Origin: Campylobacter coli LMG 9860 | GTDB taxonomy: Bacteria > Campylobacterota > Campylobacteria > Campylobacterales > Campylobacteraceae | Assembly (NCBI RefSeq): GCF_000254135.1 | Contig: NZ_AINS01000039.1 | Coordinates: forward strand, 61,994 to 125,993 | Length of the DNA stretch: 64,000 nt | Direction: 5' to 3' | Shown: positions 1 to 8,503 of the stretch, piece after piece | Position numbering within the stretch: position 1 is the stretch's first letter | Layout: every line of letters begins with the position of its first letter | Position numbers and translations under genes: made by a program | Notes under the pieces: generated by a model | What the model saw: only the letters and a program-made list of their open reading frames with translations | What the model was told of the DNA's origin: nothing | Databases searched by the model: none

Positions 1-44
1 TGAAAAATGTAGTTGAATTTTTCAAGAAAGCATTAAATGGTTAA
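1..44 (+). CDS. glmM: Phosphoglucosamine mutase GlmM, 3' end only
   Basis: Only the last 13 codons and the stop are present, read in the frame that starts at base 3 and ends KNVVEFFKKALNG. The call rests on this short amphipathic tail and on the glmM-lspA order known in Campylobacter. The stop codon overlaps the lspA start by 8 nt, so the two genes are probably co-transcribed and translationally coupled. GlmM converts glucosamine-6-phosphate to glucosamine-1-phosphate for peptidoglycan and LOS synthesis. Confidence 0.6.
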   Translation, partial: KNVVEFFKKALNG

Positions 45-507
45 AAGATATAAAACTATCTTGATCTTCATTTTAGTTTTTATTGCAGTTTTTGCTTTTG
101 ATCAGTGGGTAAAATCTTTAACTTTATCGGGTTTGCGTTGGCAAAGTGAGTATTTGGATTTAACTTATGCTCTAAACACAGGAGTTGCTTTTTCTATGTT
201 TAGTTTTTTAGAGCATTATTTAAAATATTTACATTTAGCCTTGATATTGGCGCTTGTTATATACCTTTTGTGGCAAAAACAATTCTTAAGAGAACATTTA
301 GTGGCTTTTGGTATGATGCTAGGGGCGGGGTGTTCGAATTTGCTTGACCGTTTTATACACGGGGGAGTAGTGGATATGTTTTTTTGGCATAAATGGTTTC
401 ATTTTGCTATTTTTAATGTAGCAGATGTGATGATAAACATAAGCGTTGCCTTAATCTTAATAAAAGAAATTTTTATAAAAAAGGAAAAAAATGACAGAAT
501 GGATTAA
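37..507 (+). CDS. lspA: Lipoprotein signal peptidase (signal peptidase II)
   Basis: Inner-membrane aspartyl peptidase that removes the signal peptide from lipidated prolipoproteins. The 156-residue length is normal, with about four hydrophobic helices. The two catalytic aspartates are visible: Asp113 in GGVVDM and Asp130 in FNVADV, with the conserved NLLDR at 101-105. The start overlaps the end of glmM, and the 3' end overlaps hemJ by 17 nt. Its substrates here would include CmeA, CmeC and the other lipobox proteins of the window; the partner enzyme Lgt is encoded near 43.4 kb. Confidence 0.96.
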   Translation: MVKRYKTILIFILVFIAVFAFDQWVKSLTLSGLRWQSEYLDLTYALNTGVAFSMFSFLEHYLKYLHLALILALVIYLLWQKQFLREHLVAFGMMLGAGCSNLLDRFIHGGVVDMFFWHKWFHFAIFNVADVMINISVALILIKEIFIKKEKNDRMD

Positions 508-943
508 TGAGTATTATTTTTGGATTAAATGGGTGCATTATTTAGCATTTGTTTCTTGGATGGCAGGACTTTTTTATTTGCCTCGTTTGTTTGTATATCA
601 TGCAGAAAATAAAAACAATAAAGGTTTTGTTGATGTTGTAAAGATACAAGAAAGAAGACTTTATTTTGGTATACAAAATCCAGCGATGATAGCAACGGTT
701 ATTAGTGGGAGTTTAATGTTACATGCTCATAAAGAAGTTTTGATGGTGGGTTCTGGCTTTATGCATGCAAAACTTACCTGTGCTACGCTTTTAATCATTT
801 TTCATATACATAATTATTTTTGCTTAAAAGCTTTGGCGAATGATACTTCTACAAAAAGCGGAAGATATTTTAGAATTTATAATGAATTTCCTACTTTAAT
901 GTTTATTATCATTGCTTTAATGATGGTGATTCGTCCGTTTTAA
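491..943 (+). CDS. hemJ: Protoporphyrinogen IX oxidase HemJ-type membrane protein
   Basis: A 150-residue integral membrane protein with four predicted helices. The N-terminal segment WIKWVHYLAFVSWMAGLFYL, followed by PRLFVYHAEN, is typical of the HemJ (UPF0093) family. His16, Arg32 and His37 sit where the conserved heme-ligand and arginine positions are expected. HemJ performs the penultimate step of heme synthesis in bacteria that lack HemG or HemY. It overlaps lspA by 17 nt and is convergent with a HemN-like radical SAM gene, which adds heme-pathway context. Older annotation calls it only an integral membrane protein (Cj0362). Confidence 0.85.
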   Translation: MTEWINEYYFWIKWVHYLAFVSWMAGLFYLPRLFVYHAENKNNKGFVDVVKIQERRLYFGIQNPAMIATVISGSLMLHAHKEVLMVGSGFMHAKLTCATLLIIFHIHNYFCLKALANDTSTKSGRYFRIYNEFPTLMFIIIALMMVIRPF

Positions 944-950
944 TTTTCAT

Positions 951-986
951 TTCTATTTAATTTCAAAAAAAAGAAATTAAATAGAA
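951..986. terminator. Perfect 14-bp inverted repeat between convergent hemJ and hemN-like genes
   Basis: The arms 951-964 (TTCTATTTAATTTC) and 973-986 pair perfectly around an A8 loop. The repeat lies at the convergent junction and includes the stop codon of the minus-strand gene (977-979). On the plus strand it is followed by a T-rich stretch, so it probably ends transcription from the lspA-hemJ side and perhaps from both sides. Confidence 0.7.
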
Positions 987-2287
987 CTTATATTTTCTTT
1001 CATTATATTGATAAAATCTTTATTTTTTAAGCGCTTACTATCTCTAAATACCGCGCGCACAAGATCCATTCCTGTGTAAAAATCCTTCATTAAGACCACA
1101 AAGAGATACTGTCCAAATTCACTTGTGATTAAGGCGCCATTTTCTTTTTTGATAGCATTGCTTATTTTAAGTCCTAAAAGTTCTTTGAAGAGTTCTTTTT
1201 CAAGATCACAATTAAGGGTTTGATTGAATTTATCAATTTGTATTTTCCCTGCAAACATTTCAGTTAAAAATATGTATTTGATAATCTCTTTTCGTGTAAA
1301 ACTCGCTTTTGCTATATTGGCATTTTGTTTTTCTTGTATCATCTTTGCATAATCATTTAAATCAAAAGCATTGATAAGCAACTCCCCATCTAAAAAGCTA
1401 AAAGCTCCACTTCCAACGCCTAAATATTCATGGTGAGAGCTTACATATTCATCATTGAGTTGATTTTTTTCTAAAGAAAAACTCCAGCCATTATTTTGCT
1501 GATAATCCTTGAAAAAATTTCGTATTATTTGATAGTATTTAAATTCATTATCTTTAGTTTCAACACCAAGACTTTTGGCTATATTGTCTTTGGTTAGATT
1601 GGATTTCATTAAAGGATAGGTTGTGATTTGTTGAGGAGCTAAATTTTTAGCGATTTTTAAATCATTTAAAAGCTGTTCTTCTGTTTGTGAGGGGAAATTA
1701 AAAATTAAATCAAGGCTAAAAATTGGCAAAATTCCCAAAGCTTTTGAAATTTTTTCTTGTAATTGTTTAGAAGAACCAAATTTATTATATCTTGCTATTT
1801 TTTTTAAAATTTCATCATCAAAACTTTGAATTCCACAGCTTAAACGATCGATTATACCTTTAAACATAGAGAGTTTTTCAGGAATTATATGATTAGGATC
1901 GCTTTCGCAAGAAATTTCTTTGATATTGAAAAGTTTTTTACAAAGTTCTAGAGTTTTTAGTAATTCATTTTCATTAATCAATGTTGTTCCGCCCCCTACA
2001 TACATTGAGCTAAAATCAAAACCTTTATCTTTTATAAGCATAAGCTCTTTTCTTAAATTTTCAAAATAAATTTTAGCCAATTCCTCATCATAATAGTATT
2101 TATGAAAACTACAATAAGGACAAAAGGTATGACAAAAGGGTATGTGAGCATAAAGCATATAAGTTTTATCTTTTTTGGCTTGTTTTTCTTGAGGATTTTT
2201 CAAAAGTTCGACATTGAAACTTTTATGTAGGGATTTTTCCATCATAGCATGAGAATATTTTAAAGCCAAATTTTGAAATAAATTCAT
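977..2287 (-). CDS. HemN/HemW-like radical SAM protein
   Basis: A 436-residue protein of the oxygen-independent coproporphyrinogen III oxidase family. The radical SAM cluster motif CxxxCxxC is at Cys52, Cys56 and Cys59 (FCHTFCPYCSF), followed by the SAM-binding glycine motif near 98-102 (GGGTT). The SAM-binding continuation ISCESDPNHI and the HemN-type C-terminal region are also present. Paralogues in this family include true HemN, the heme chaperone HemW and heme-degrading HutW/ChuW; the sequence does not decide between them. Older annotation (Cj0363c) is coproporphyrinogen III oxidase. It is convergent with hemJ and divergent from the next small gene. Confidence 0.8.
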   Translation of the reverse strand: MNLFQNLALKYSHAMMEKSLHKSFNVELLKNPQEKQAKKDKTYMLYAHIPFCHTFCPYCSFHKYYYDEELAKIYFENLRKELMLIKDKGFDFSSMYVGGGTTLINENELLKTLELCKKLFNIKEISCESDPNHIIPEKLSMFKGIIDRLSCGIQSFDDEILKKIARYNKFGSSKQLQEKISKALGILPIFSLDLIFNFPSQTEEQLLNDLKIAKNLAPQQITTYPLMKSNLTKDNIAKSLGVETKDNEFKYYQIIRNFFKDYQQNNGWSFSLEKNQLNDEYVSSHHEYLGVGSGAFSFLDGELLINAFDLNDYAKMIQEKQNANIAKASFTRKEIIKYIFLTEMFAGKIQIDKFNQTLNCDLEKELFKELLGLKISNAIKKENGALITSEFGQYLFVVLMKDFYTGMDLVRAVFRDSKRLKNKDFINIMKENISSI

Positions 2288-2386
2288 TAACCCACCTTAA
2301 AGTAGAAAATATAATATAACTTTATCAATTTTTTATTAAATCAAGTGTAAATTTTTTTTATTTTTAGCAAAAAAATGCTATAACTT

Positions 2387-2395
2387 TCAAAATAA
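2387..2395 (+). promoter_or_regulatory. Putative sigma-70 promoter -10 region
   Basis: An extended -10-like element TGCTATAAC lies about 20 nt upstream of the small gene at 2412 in AT-rich DNA. The Campylobacter vegetative promoter has a weak -35 and a strong -10, so only the -10 can be proposed. Confidence 0.35.
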
Positions 2396-2411
2396 TTAGA
2401 AAGGATGGCTT

Positions 2412-2663
2412 ATGGATAAAACAAAAGTAGTAGAAAATTTAAACGCATTGTTTAAACAAAGGGCGGAATTTTATTCTTATTTTGATAAGAATATTTCAAA
2501 AGTTGGCAATACTGAAGTATTTGACTTTAGCAATGCTAAGGACTTAAATGCAGAGGAAGTTTATAAGCAATTTTATCATTTAGATTATGCGATGAGAAAA
2601 TTATTACCAGCTATTTATAAAGCATATGAGGTTAGTGATTCTGATTTAAATAGAGATTTTTAA
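2412..2663 (+). CDS. Small conserved hypothetical protein
   Basis: An 83-residue soluble acidic protein without signal peptide or membrane segment. It has a good ribosome binding site (AGAAAGGATGGCTT before the ATG). The composition suggests an all-helical fold. I recognise no family beyond the Campylobacter hypothetical Cj0364. It stands alone, divergent from the HemN-like gene and convergent with cmeC, and ends in front of a strong hairpin. Confidence 0.75.
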   Translation: MDKTKVVENLNALFKQRAEFYSYFDKNISKVGNTEVFDFSNAKDLNAEEVYKQFYHLDYAMRKLLPAIYKAYEVSDSDLNRDF

Positions 2664-2676
2664 AAATAAGCTCTAA

Positions 2677-2703
2677 TTTAGAGAGTAAGTTTTACTCTCT
2701 AAA
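2677..2703. terminator. 12-bp hairpin terminator between convergent genes, overlapping the end of cmeC
   Basis: The arms 2677-2688 (TTTAGAGAGTAA) and 2692-2703 are perfectly complementary around a 3-nt loop. The right arm encodes the last codons and stop of cmeC on the minus strand. The symmetry and position at a convergent junction suggest termination in both directions. Confidence 0.7.
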
Positions 2704-4170
2704 GGACATATCTAAAGTTTTTGATTCTTCTTCTATATTTTTGCTGATATTTTCACCTTGTTCAAATCCGCCACCAAAAGCTTTGATAACATTGACTATA
2801 GAATTAGCATAAGAATATTTGGTATTATTAAAAGCAACTGTAGCATTTAACCAGTCTTGACGCGCTTGTAGATAGTCTTGCAAAGACATTTCGCCCACAT
2901 CATAACGCTCTTTGCTTATTTCATAAATTCTTTTGTAGGATAATTCGCTTGCTTGTGCGTTATTGTATTGCAAGCGAATAGTCTTTCTTGCAATTAAAGC
3001 ATAGCGAATTTCTCCAAAAGCTGCAACTAAGGTATTTTGATAATTTACAAAAGCTTCATCTTTGTTGAGTTTTGCTAAATTCACATTTTGATAAATTTCT
3101 CCCCAGTGGAAAATTGGCATTACGAAATTCCCACCTATACTCCAAGTCCTAGAGCCCGCTTCCACAAGTGTATTTAAATCCCCGCTTTCAAATCCTAATA
3201 AGCCTGTTAAAGAAAGATTAGGCAAGAAAGCTGTGCGAGCTACTCCTACTAGATAATTTTGTTGAGTAAGTTTTTCTAAAGAAGATCCAATATCAGGACG
3301 CTGCAAGAGTATAGTGCTTGAAATTCCGCTCGGTATATCAAAATCTTTGAGTTTAAAAACCTGATAAGCTTGATCTTGATAAAGAATATCGTTTAAATCA
3401 TTTGAAGTTAGAATTTTTAAAGCTTTAAGATAGTTTTCTTTATTTAATTTTGCTTCATTGTATTGTAAAGCAGTACTTTCTAAATTTGCTCTTGATTGCG
3501 CGATTTCGTATTCTCCTACTGCTCCTACTTGAAATTTTTCATAATTAATTTGATAAATTTCTTGTGCAGATTCATAAGCATCTTTTAAAGCTTTTTCATT
3601 TTCATTTGCATTTACAAAATTAAAATAAGTCTGAACCACGCTTGAAACTATAGAAAGTCTCGCAGCTTCATAATCATACTGACTGGCTTTAAAGCCTGAT
3701 CTTGAAGCGCGATAAGTATCGCGGTATCTTCCCCAAAGATCAATTTCATAGCTTAAATCCAGTCCCATTTTAAAATCATTGCCATAGCTTACTCCCCCAG
3801 TGCGGTTGCTTGGAGCATTTGTAGGTGTTTTTGTACGATTTGCACTAGCGCTACCATCTAATTTTGGTAATAAATCACTAAAATCTATGCCTAATTGGGC
3901 AGCAGCTTGTTCCATATGAATAAAAGCAAGTTTTAAATCATTATTGTTCTGAAGAGCTAAATCAACTACGTGATTTAATTTCTCATCATCAAATTCTTTC
4001 CACCATTCTTTAGAAAGAGTATGATTGTTTTCTTTTTCCCAAGATAGGGCGCCCAGTTTATTATCAAGACTATAATTTGCTTCTGGGATATTTAAATTTG
4101 GACTTAAAGAACAAGCTGAAATAAAAAGGCTTAAGCTTGCTATAACACTTATTGAAATTATTTTATTCAT
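2692..4170 (-). CDS. cmeC: Outer membrane channel of the CmeABC multidrug efflux pump
   Basis: A 492-residue TolC/OprM-type outer membrane lipoprotein. The signal peptide ends in a lipobox with the lipidated Cys20 (LFISAC). Two OEP repeats follow, with the typical segment SYEIDLWGRYRDTYRASRSG and the repeated helical pattern. It forms the exit duct for antibiotics and bile salts pumped by CmeB. Its start overlaps cmeB by 8 nt, so translation of the operon is coupled. It is the last gene of cmeABC and ends in the hairpin at 2677-2703. Confidence 0.97.
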   Translation of the reverse strand: MNKIISISVIASLSLFISACSLSPNLNIPEANYSLDNKLGALSWEKENNHTLSKEWWKEFDDEKLNHVVDLALQNNNDLKLAFIHMEQAAAQLGIDFSDLLPKLDGSASANRTKTPTNAPSNRTGGVSYGNDFKMGLDLSYEIDLWGRYRDTYRASRSGFKASQYDYEAARLSIVSSVVQTYFNFVNANENEKALKDAYESAQEIYQINYEKFQVGAVGEYEIAQSRANLESTALQYNEAKLNKENYLKALKILTSNDLNDILYQDQAYQVFKLKDFDIPSGISSTILLQRPDIGSSLEKLTQQNYLVGVARTAFLPNLSLTGLLGFESGDLNTLVEAGSRTWSIGGNFVMPIFHWGEIYQNVNLAKLNKDEAFVNYQNTLVAAFGEIRYALIARKTIRLQYNNAQASELSYKRIYEISKERYDVGEMSLQDYLQARQDWLNATVAFNNTKYSYANSIVNVIKAFGGGFEQGENISKNIEEESKTLDMSFRE

Positions 4171-7100
4171 GAACTTTACCCCTTTTTTTATCTAGCCATT
4201 CGTTGAAATTTTCTAAAAGATAGAAAAATAAAGGTACAAAGAATATAGCTAAAGTAGAAGCAGCTATCATTCCACCAATAAGCCCTGTCCCTAAAGAATG
4301 TCTTGAAGCACTTCCTGCTCCAGTTGCAAAAATCATTGGTAAAACCCCAAAAGTAAAAGCTAAAGAAGTCATGATTATAGGGCGGAAACGAAGTTTTGCT
4401 GCTTCTACGGTTGCTTCAAATATCTCTTTGCCTTTTTTAAAGCGTTCTTCCATAGCGAATTCTACGATTAATATTGCATTTTTAGCTGAAAGACCTATAA
4501 GTAGTAGAAGTCCTGTTTGAAAATATATATCATTAGTAAATCCTCTTAAATATACAAATAAAAAAGAGCCAAACACAGCAAAAGGTACCGCAGTAACAAC
4601 AGCTAAAGGAATAAGCCATCTTTCATATTGTGCTGCTAGAATTAAAAATACAAAAACCATACCTAAGATAAAGGCATAGTTTGCTGTTCCTTTGCTCGAT
4701 ACTTCTTGATAGGCTGAACCACTCCAGGCTATAGAATAATCATCTCCTAATATTTCTTTTGCTACTTGAGAAATTGTTTCTATAGCTTGTCCTGAAGTAT
4801 AACCTGGAGCTGGCTGACCTTGTATTTGAGCTGCGGGAAAAAGATTAAAGCGTTTTACATCATCAGGACCTGAGCTTCTTTGTAAAGTTAAAAAAGAATC
4901 TAGTGGTATCATTTTATTATCGTTTGAACGTACGAAAATATTTTTTAAAGCATCTTGAGTATTCCTAAAATCACCCTTTGCACGGATGTTTACTTGGAAA
5001 TTTTTCCCCAGCATAGAAAAGTCATTTACATAGTATGTTCCTATGGTTGCATTCATTGTATTAAAGACATCTTGCATATTTAGATTAAGGTATTTTAGTT
5101 TATCCCTATCAATAATAAGTTTATATTGTGGAAAAGTCGTATCGAGAGTAGTACGAACCCTGGTTAATTCTTTTCTTTGATTTGCTGCAGTTACAAGTTT
5201 ATTAACATCTTCTTGAATTTGGTCATAAGTTTTACCACTTTTATTTTGTGCATACATTTCAAACCCACCTGTAATACTTAATCCAGGTATAGGAGGTAAC
5301 CCTATAAATACACTTGAGCTGTTTTGGTCAAAGGCAAATTTTTTATTCAGTTCGCTTGTAACTTTATCAGCACTTATATTTCTATCTTTCCAGTCTTTTA
5401 AACTTATAAACATAGCCGCAGCGTTTTCTTTAAGAGAACTAGTGAAAAGATCAAAACCTATCATAGCCATGGCGTCTTTTACACCATTGGTTTTTAAAAT
5501 TTCTTGACTCATATGATCCACTTCTGAGATTGTTCTATGTAGAGCTGAAGCCGAAGGAAGGTTGATAATACCTATCATTAAACCTTGATCTTCTTCAGGA
5601 ACCAAAGAGCCAGGAACTTGTTTATAAAGATAAAAAATTGCTCCGAGCATGATACAGAAAATCAAAACAAAACGAATGGTTCTTTTAAGCATATAAGCAA
5701 CGCCTGCACTAAATATAGAAGTGCTCCAGTCAAAGAAATCATTAAATTTTTGAACGATATAAAAAGGCTTGCTTTCATTGCGTCTTAAAAAGAGTGCACA
5801 TAAAGAAGGTGTTAAAGTAAGAGCTACAAAACCTGATATGGTTACAGATATAGCCAAAGTGAGCGCAAATTGTCTTTGAATTTCTCCAACAAATCCCGAA
5901 ATAAAAGATACGGGTATAAAAACTGCACAGAGCACAAGTACAATAGAAATTATCGGTGAGCTTACTTCTTGCATGGCTTGAACGGCTGCATCTTTCACAG
6001 TGATTTTTTCATTTTCATGTAAAAGTCTATCTATATTCTCAACCACAATAATAGCATCATCTACGACTATACCTATGGCTAGTATTAGGGCAAATAATGT
6101 CAAAAGATTTATACTAAATCCTAACAAATAAAGTCCTGCAAAAGTTCCTAGCAATGAAACAGGAACAGCGATCATAGGTATGAGTGTCGAGCGGAAGTTC
6201 TTTAAGAACATATACATAACAATAATAACCAAAATCAACGCTTCAACAAAGGTTTTTATAACTTCTTTAATAGACTCGATAACAAATTTAGTCGTATCAT
6301 AAGGAATCTTATATTCTAAACCCTCAGGAAAGCTCTTTGATAGTTCTTGCATTTTAGCTTCTACAAGTTTTGCTGTATTGAGTGCGTTTGCTCCTGATTG
6401 GAGGTTGATTATTATAGGAACTGCATCATTACCGTTTAAGCGTCCTTGCGAACTGTACTGTTGAGATCCTATTTCAACATCTGCTACATCTTTAAGTCTT
6501 AAAAAAGATCCATCATTGTTTGCTCTTAAAATGATATTTTCAAATTCACTAGGACTTTGTAATCTTCCTTGCATGGTGATAGAATAAACATAGGGTGATT
6601 TTTGAGTTACAGGTTCTTCACCGATTTTACCTGTGGCGTATTGAGCATTTTGATCATTGACGGCTGCGATAACATCGGTAGCTGTTGCACCAAATTTGTT
6701 TAATAAGTCAGGTTTTAGCCAAATTCTTAAAGAATAATTACGATTTCCTATAGCATTAGCGTCTCCAACACCTGGAACTCTTTTTAGTTCATCAATGATA
6801 TTAAGTGTTATGTAATTATAAACATCTACAGCGTTCATAGAGCCATTGCTTGAGTACATAGAAATCGCAGCAAGTGTAGTTGAAGAGGTTTTTCTTACAG
6901 TTACACCAAGTTTTTTTACTGCATCGGGCATTTTTGCTGTAGCTGCTGAAATTCTATTATTAACATCAATGGTAGCTTGATTCGGATCTGTGCCTATATC
7001 AAAATAAACAGTTAAATTCATTATACCTGAAGAACTCGAAGTCGAATCCATATAGATCATATTATCAGTACCATTAATAGCATCTTCTATAGGGGAAGCA

Positions 7101-7285
7101 ACAGTTGAAGCAATGGTTTGAGCATCTGCTCCTGTGTAGGTCGCACTCACTTTAACTGTAGGTGATGTTAAAGAGGGGTATTGTTCTATAGGTAAATTTA
7201 CAAGTCCGATAGCTCCAGCCAAAGAGATGATAATGGCTACAACGGAAGCAAAAACAGGTCTTTCGATAAAAAATTTAGAAAACAT
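4163..7285 (-). CDS. cmeB: RND inner-membrane transporter of the CmeABC pump
   Basis: A 1040-residue HAE1-family RND pump with twelve transmembrane helices and two large periplasmic loops. The proton-relay aspartates lie in AIGIVVDDAIIVVENI of TM4, and the relay lysine is in GLSAKNAILIVEFA of TM10. It exports fluoroquinolones, macrolides, beta-lactams and bile salts with CmeA and CmeC. The reading frame is intact. Its ATG overlaps the cmeA stop by one nucleotide (TAATG on the minus strand). High-activity CmeB variants are known in C. jejuni; deciding whether this is one needs an alignment. Confidence 0.97.
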   Translation of the reverse strand: MFSKFFIERPVFASVVAIIISLAGAIGLVNLPIEQYPSLTSPTVKVSATYTGADAQTIASTVASPIEDAINGTDNMIYMDSTSSSSGIMNLTVYFDIGTDPNQATIDVNNRISAATAKMPDAVKKLGVTVRKTSSTTLAAISMYSSNGSMNAVDVYNYITLNIIDELKRVPGVGDANAIGNRNYSLRIWLKPDLLNKFGATATDVIAAVNDQNAQYATGKIGEEPVTQKSPYVYSITMQGRLQSPSEFENIILRANNDGSFLRLKDVADVEIGSQQYSSQGRLNGNDAVPIIINLQSGANALNTAKLVEAKMQELSKSFPEGLEYKIPYDTTKFVIESIKEVIKTFVEALILVIIVMYMFLKNFRSTLIPMIAVPVSLLGTFAGLYLLGFSINLLTLFALILAIGIVVDDAIIVVENIDRLLHENEKITVKDAAVQAMQEVSSPIISIVLVLCAVFIPVSFISGFVGEIQRQFALTLAISVTISGFVALTLTPSLCALFLRRNESKPFYIVQKFNDFFDWSTSIFSAGVAYMLKRTIRFVLIFCIMLGAIFYLYKQVPGSLVPEEDQGLMIGIINLPSASALHRTISEVDHMSQEILKTNGVKDAMAMIGFDLFTSSLKENAAAMFISLKDWKDRNISADKVTSELNKKFAFDQNSSSVFIGLPPIPGLSITGGFEMYAQNKSGKTYDQIQEDVNKLVTAANQRKELTRVRTTLDTTFPQYKLIIDRDKLKYLNLNMQDVFNTMNATIGTYYVNDFSMLGKNFQVNIRAKGDFRNTQDALKNIFVRSNDNKMIPLDSFLTLQRSSGPDDVKRFNLFPAAQIQGQPAPGYTSGQAIETISQVAKEILGDDYSIAWSGSAYQEVSSKGTANYAFILGMVFVFLILAAQYERWLIPLAVVTAVPFAVFGSFLFVYLRGFTNDIYFQTGLLLLIGLSAKNAILIVEFAMEERFKKGKEIFEATVEAAKLRFRPIIMTSLAFTFGVLPMIFATGAGSASRHSLGTGLIGGMIAASTLAIFFVPLFFYLLENFNEWLDKKRGKVHE

Positions 7286-8388
7286 TATTGTGCTCCAACT
7301 TCTTTAACTTCGCTACCTAGTCTAATTTTTTTAAAGTTATCCAAAATGATTTTATCTCCATTTTGTAGTCCTTTATCAATAATAGCATATTCATTATCTT
7401 GATAGCTTATATGCACAGGAGCTTTAGCAACCTTGCCTTCTTTTAAGAGAAAAACATAAACCTCATTTTGGTCTTGCTTGATTGCAATTTGAGGAATTTT
7501 AAATCCATTCTTTTGAATAAAACCATTTGAAGTAATCGTTGCAAAAGCACCTGGTAAAAGAGTAGAGTCATTATTGTCAAAAATTGCTTTAGCTTTTACT
7601 GTCCCGCTATTTGCATCAATGACTGAATCTATAAAATAAAGCTTGCCTTTAACTACTTCTCCATTAAGATTTAAATCTGCATAGATATTGCTTAAATCCC
7701 ATTTTCCATCTTGAGTATTGCGAACGATATTGAGTTTATCCGTATCTGAAATGTAAAAATCAGCATAGATTGGATTGAGGTTTGTAATTCTTACGAGTTC
7801 AGTTGAAGAGGAGCTAACATAATCTCCTATATTAATCAAAGCATCTCCTACAATACCATCAAAAGGAGCTTTAATTTCAGTATAAGCTAAATCAATGCGT
7901 GCATTTTCTAAGTCTGCTCTAGCACTGGTGAGATTTGCTTTTGTGTTGTTAAAATTTGCTAAGGCGCTATCATATTCTTTTTGAGAGATTGCTCCTTTAT
8001 TATAAAGAGTTTTTGAACGGTTATAATCTTTGCTGGCATTGTCAAAATTTGCTCTAGCCATTAAAGCTTTTCCATAAGCTGAATTTACACTTGCTTTAAA
8101 TTTATCTTGTTCGATAATGAAAAGTGTTTGTCCTTTTTTAATTAAATCACCCGCTTTGAAAAGTTTCTCCACGATAACACCGCTTACTTGAGGTTTGATG
8201 ATAACATCATAATCACTAACAAGTTTTGCAGGATAAGTAAAGTTAAGCGGTAAATTTTCGGCTTTAGCGCTCATTGTACTAACGGATTGAGGGGGTGTTT
8301 GTTTTTGAGGTGCTTCTTCTTTGCTACAAGCAGAAAATAAAAATAAAGCACTTAAGAGTAAAAGGGTATTTTTTTGAAACAAATTCAT
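7285..8388 (-). CDS. cmeA: Periplasmic adaptor (membrane fusion) lipoprotein of the CmeABC pump
   Basis: A 367-residue adaptor that joins CmeB to CmeC. The lipoprotein signal peptide ends at Cys21 (LFLFSAC). It is followed by the lipoyl half-motif around residues 55-100, an alpha-hairpin near 100-170 (KDYNRSKTLYNKGAISQKEY), the second lipoyl half (EIKAPFDGIVGDALINIGDY) and the beta-barrel and membrane-proximal domains. It is the first gene of cmeABC, directly downstream of the CmeR operator. Confidence 0.97.
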   Translation of the reverse strand: MNLFQKNTLLLLSALFLFSACSKEEAPQKQTPPQSVSTMSAKAENLPLNFTYPAKLVSDYDVIIKPQVSGVIVEKLFKAGDLIKKGQTLFIIEQDKFKASVNSAYGKALMARANFDNASKDYNRSKTLYNKGAISQKEYDSALANFNNTKANLTSARADLENARIDLAYTEIKAPFDGIVGDALINIGDYVSSSSTELVRITNLNPIYADFYISDTDKLNIVRNTQDGKWDLSNIYADLNLNGEVVKGKLYFIDSVIDANSGTVKAKAIFDNNDSTLLPGAFATITSNGFIQKNGFKIPQIAIKQDQNEVYVFLLKEGKVAKAPVHISYQDNEYAIIDKGLQNGDKIILDNFKKIRLGSEVKEVGAQ

Positions 8389-8422
8389 GATTTTTGCCTT
8401 AAAATTTTTAATTTAAATATAT

Positions 8423-8438
8423 TGTAATATTTATTACA
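8423..8438. promoter_or_regulatory. CmeR operator: perfect 16-bp palindrome upstream of cmeA
   Basis: The sequence TGTAATATTTATTACA on the plus strand is the complement of the published CmeR-binding repeat TGTAATAAATATTACA. It lies between the -10 of the cmeA promoter and the cmeA start, so bound CmeR would block transcription. Both half-sites are intact. Base changes or indels in this repeat are known to raise efflux in resistant isolates; none is present here. Confidence 0.9.
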
Positions 8439-8461
8439 CAATTTTTAAGATATTAAGATAT

Positions 8462-8467
8462 ATTATA
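8462..8467 (-). promoter_or_regulatory. Putative -10 box of the cmeABC promoter
   Basis: On the minus strand this reads TATAAT within GAGCTATAATAT, 24 nt upstream of the operator palindrome and about 75 nt upstream of the cmeA start. There is no clear -35, as is usual for Campylobacter sigma-70 promoters. It is the best match in the cmeR-cmeA gap. Confidence 0.6.
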
Positions 8468-8503
8468 GCTCAAATTTGGTTAATAATTTTTATATTTACT
8501 TAA

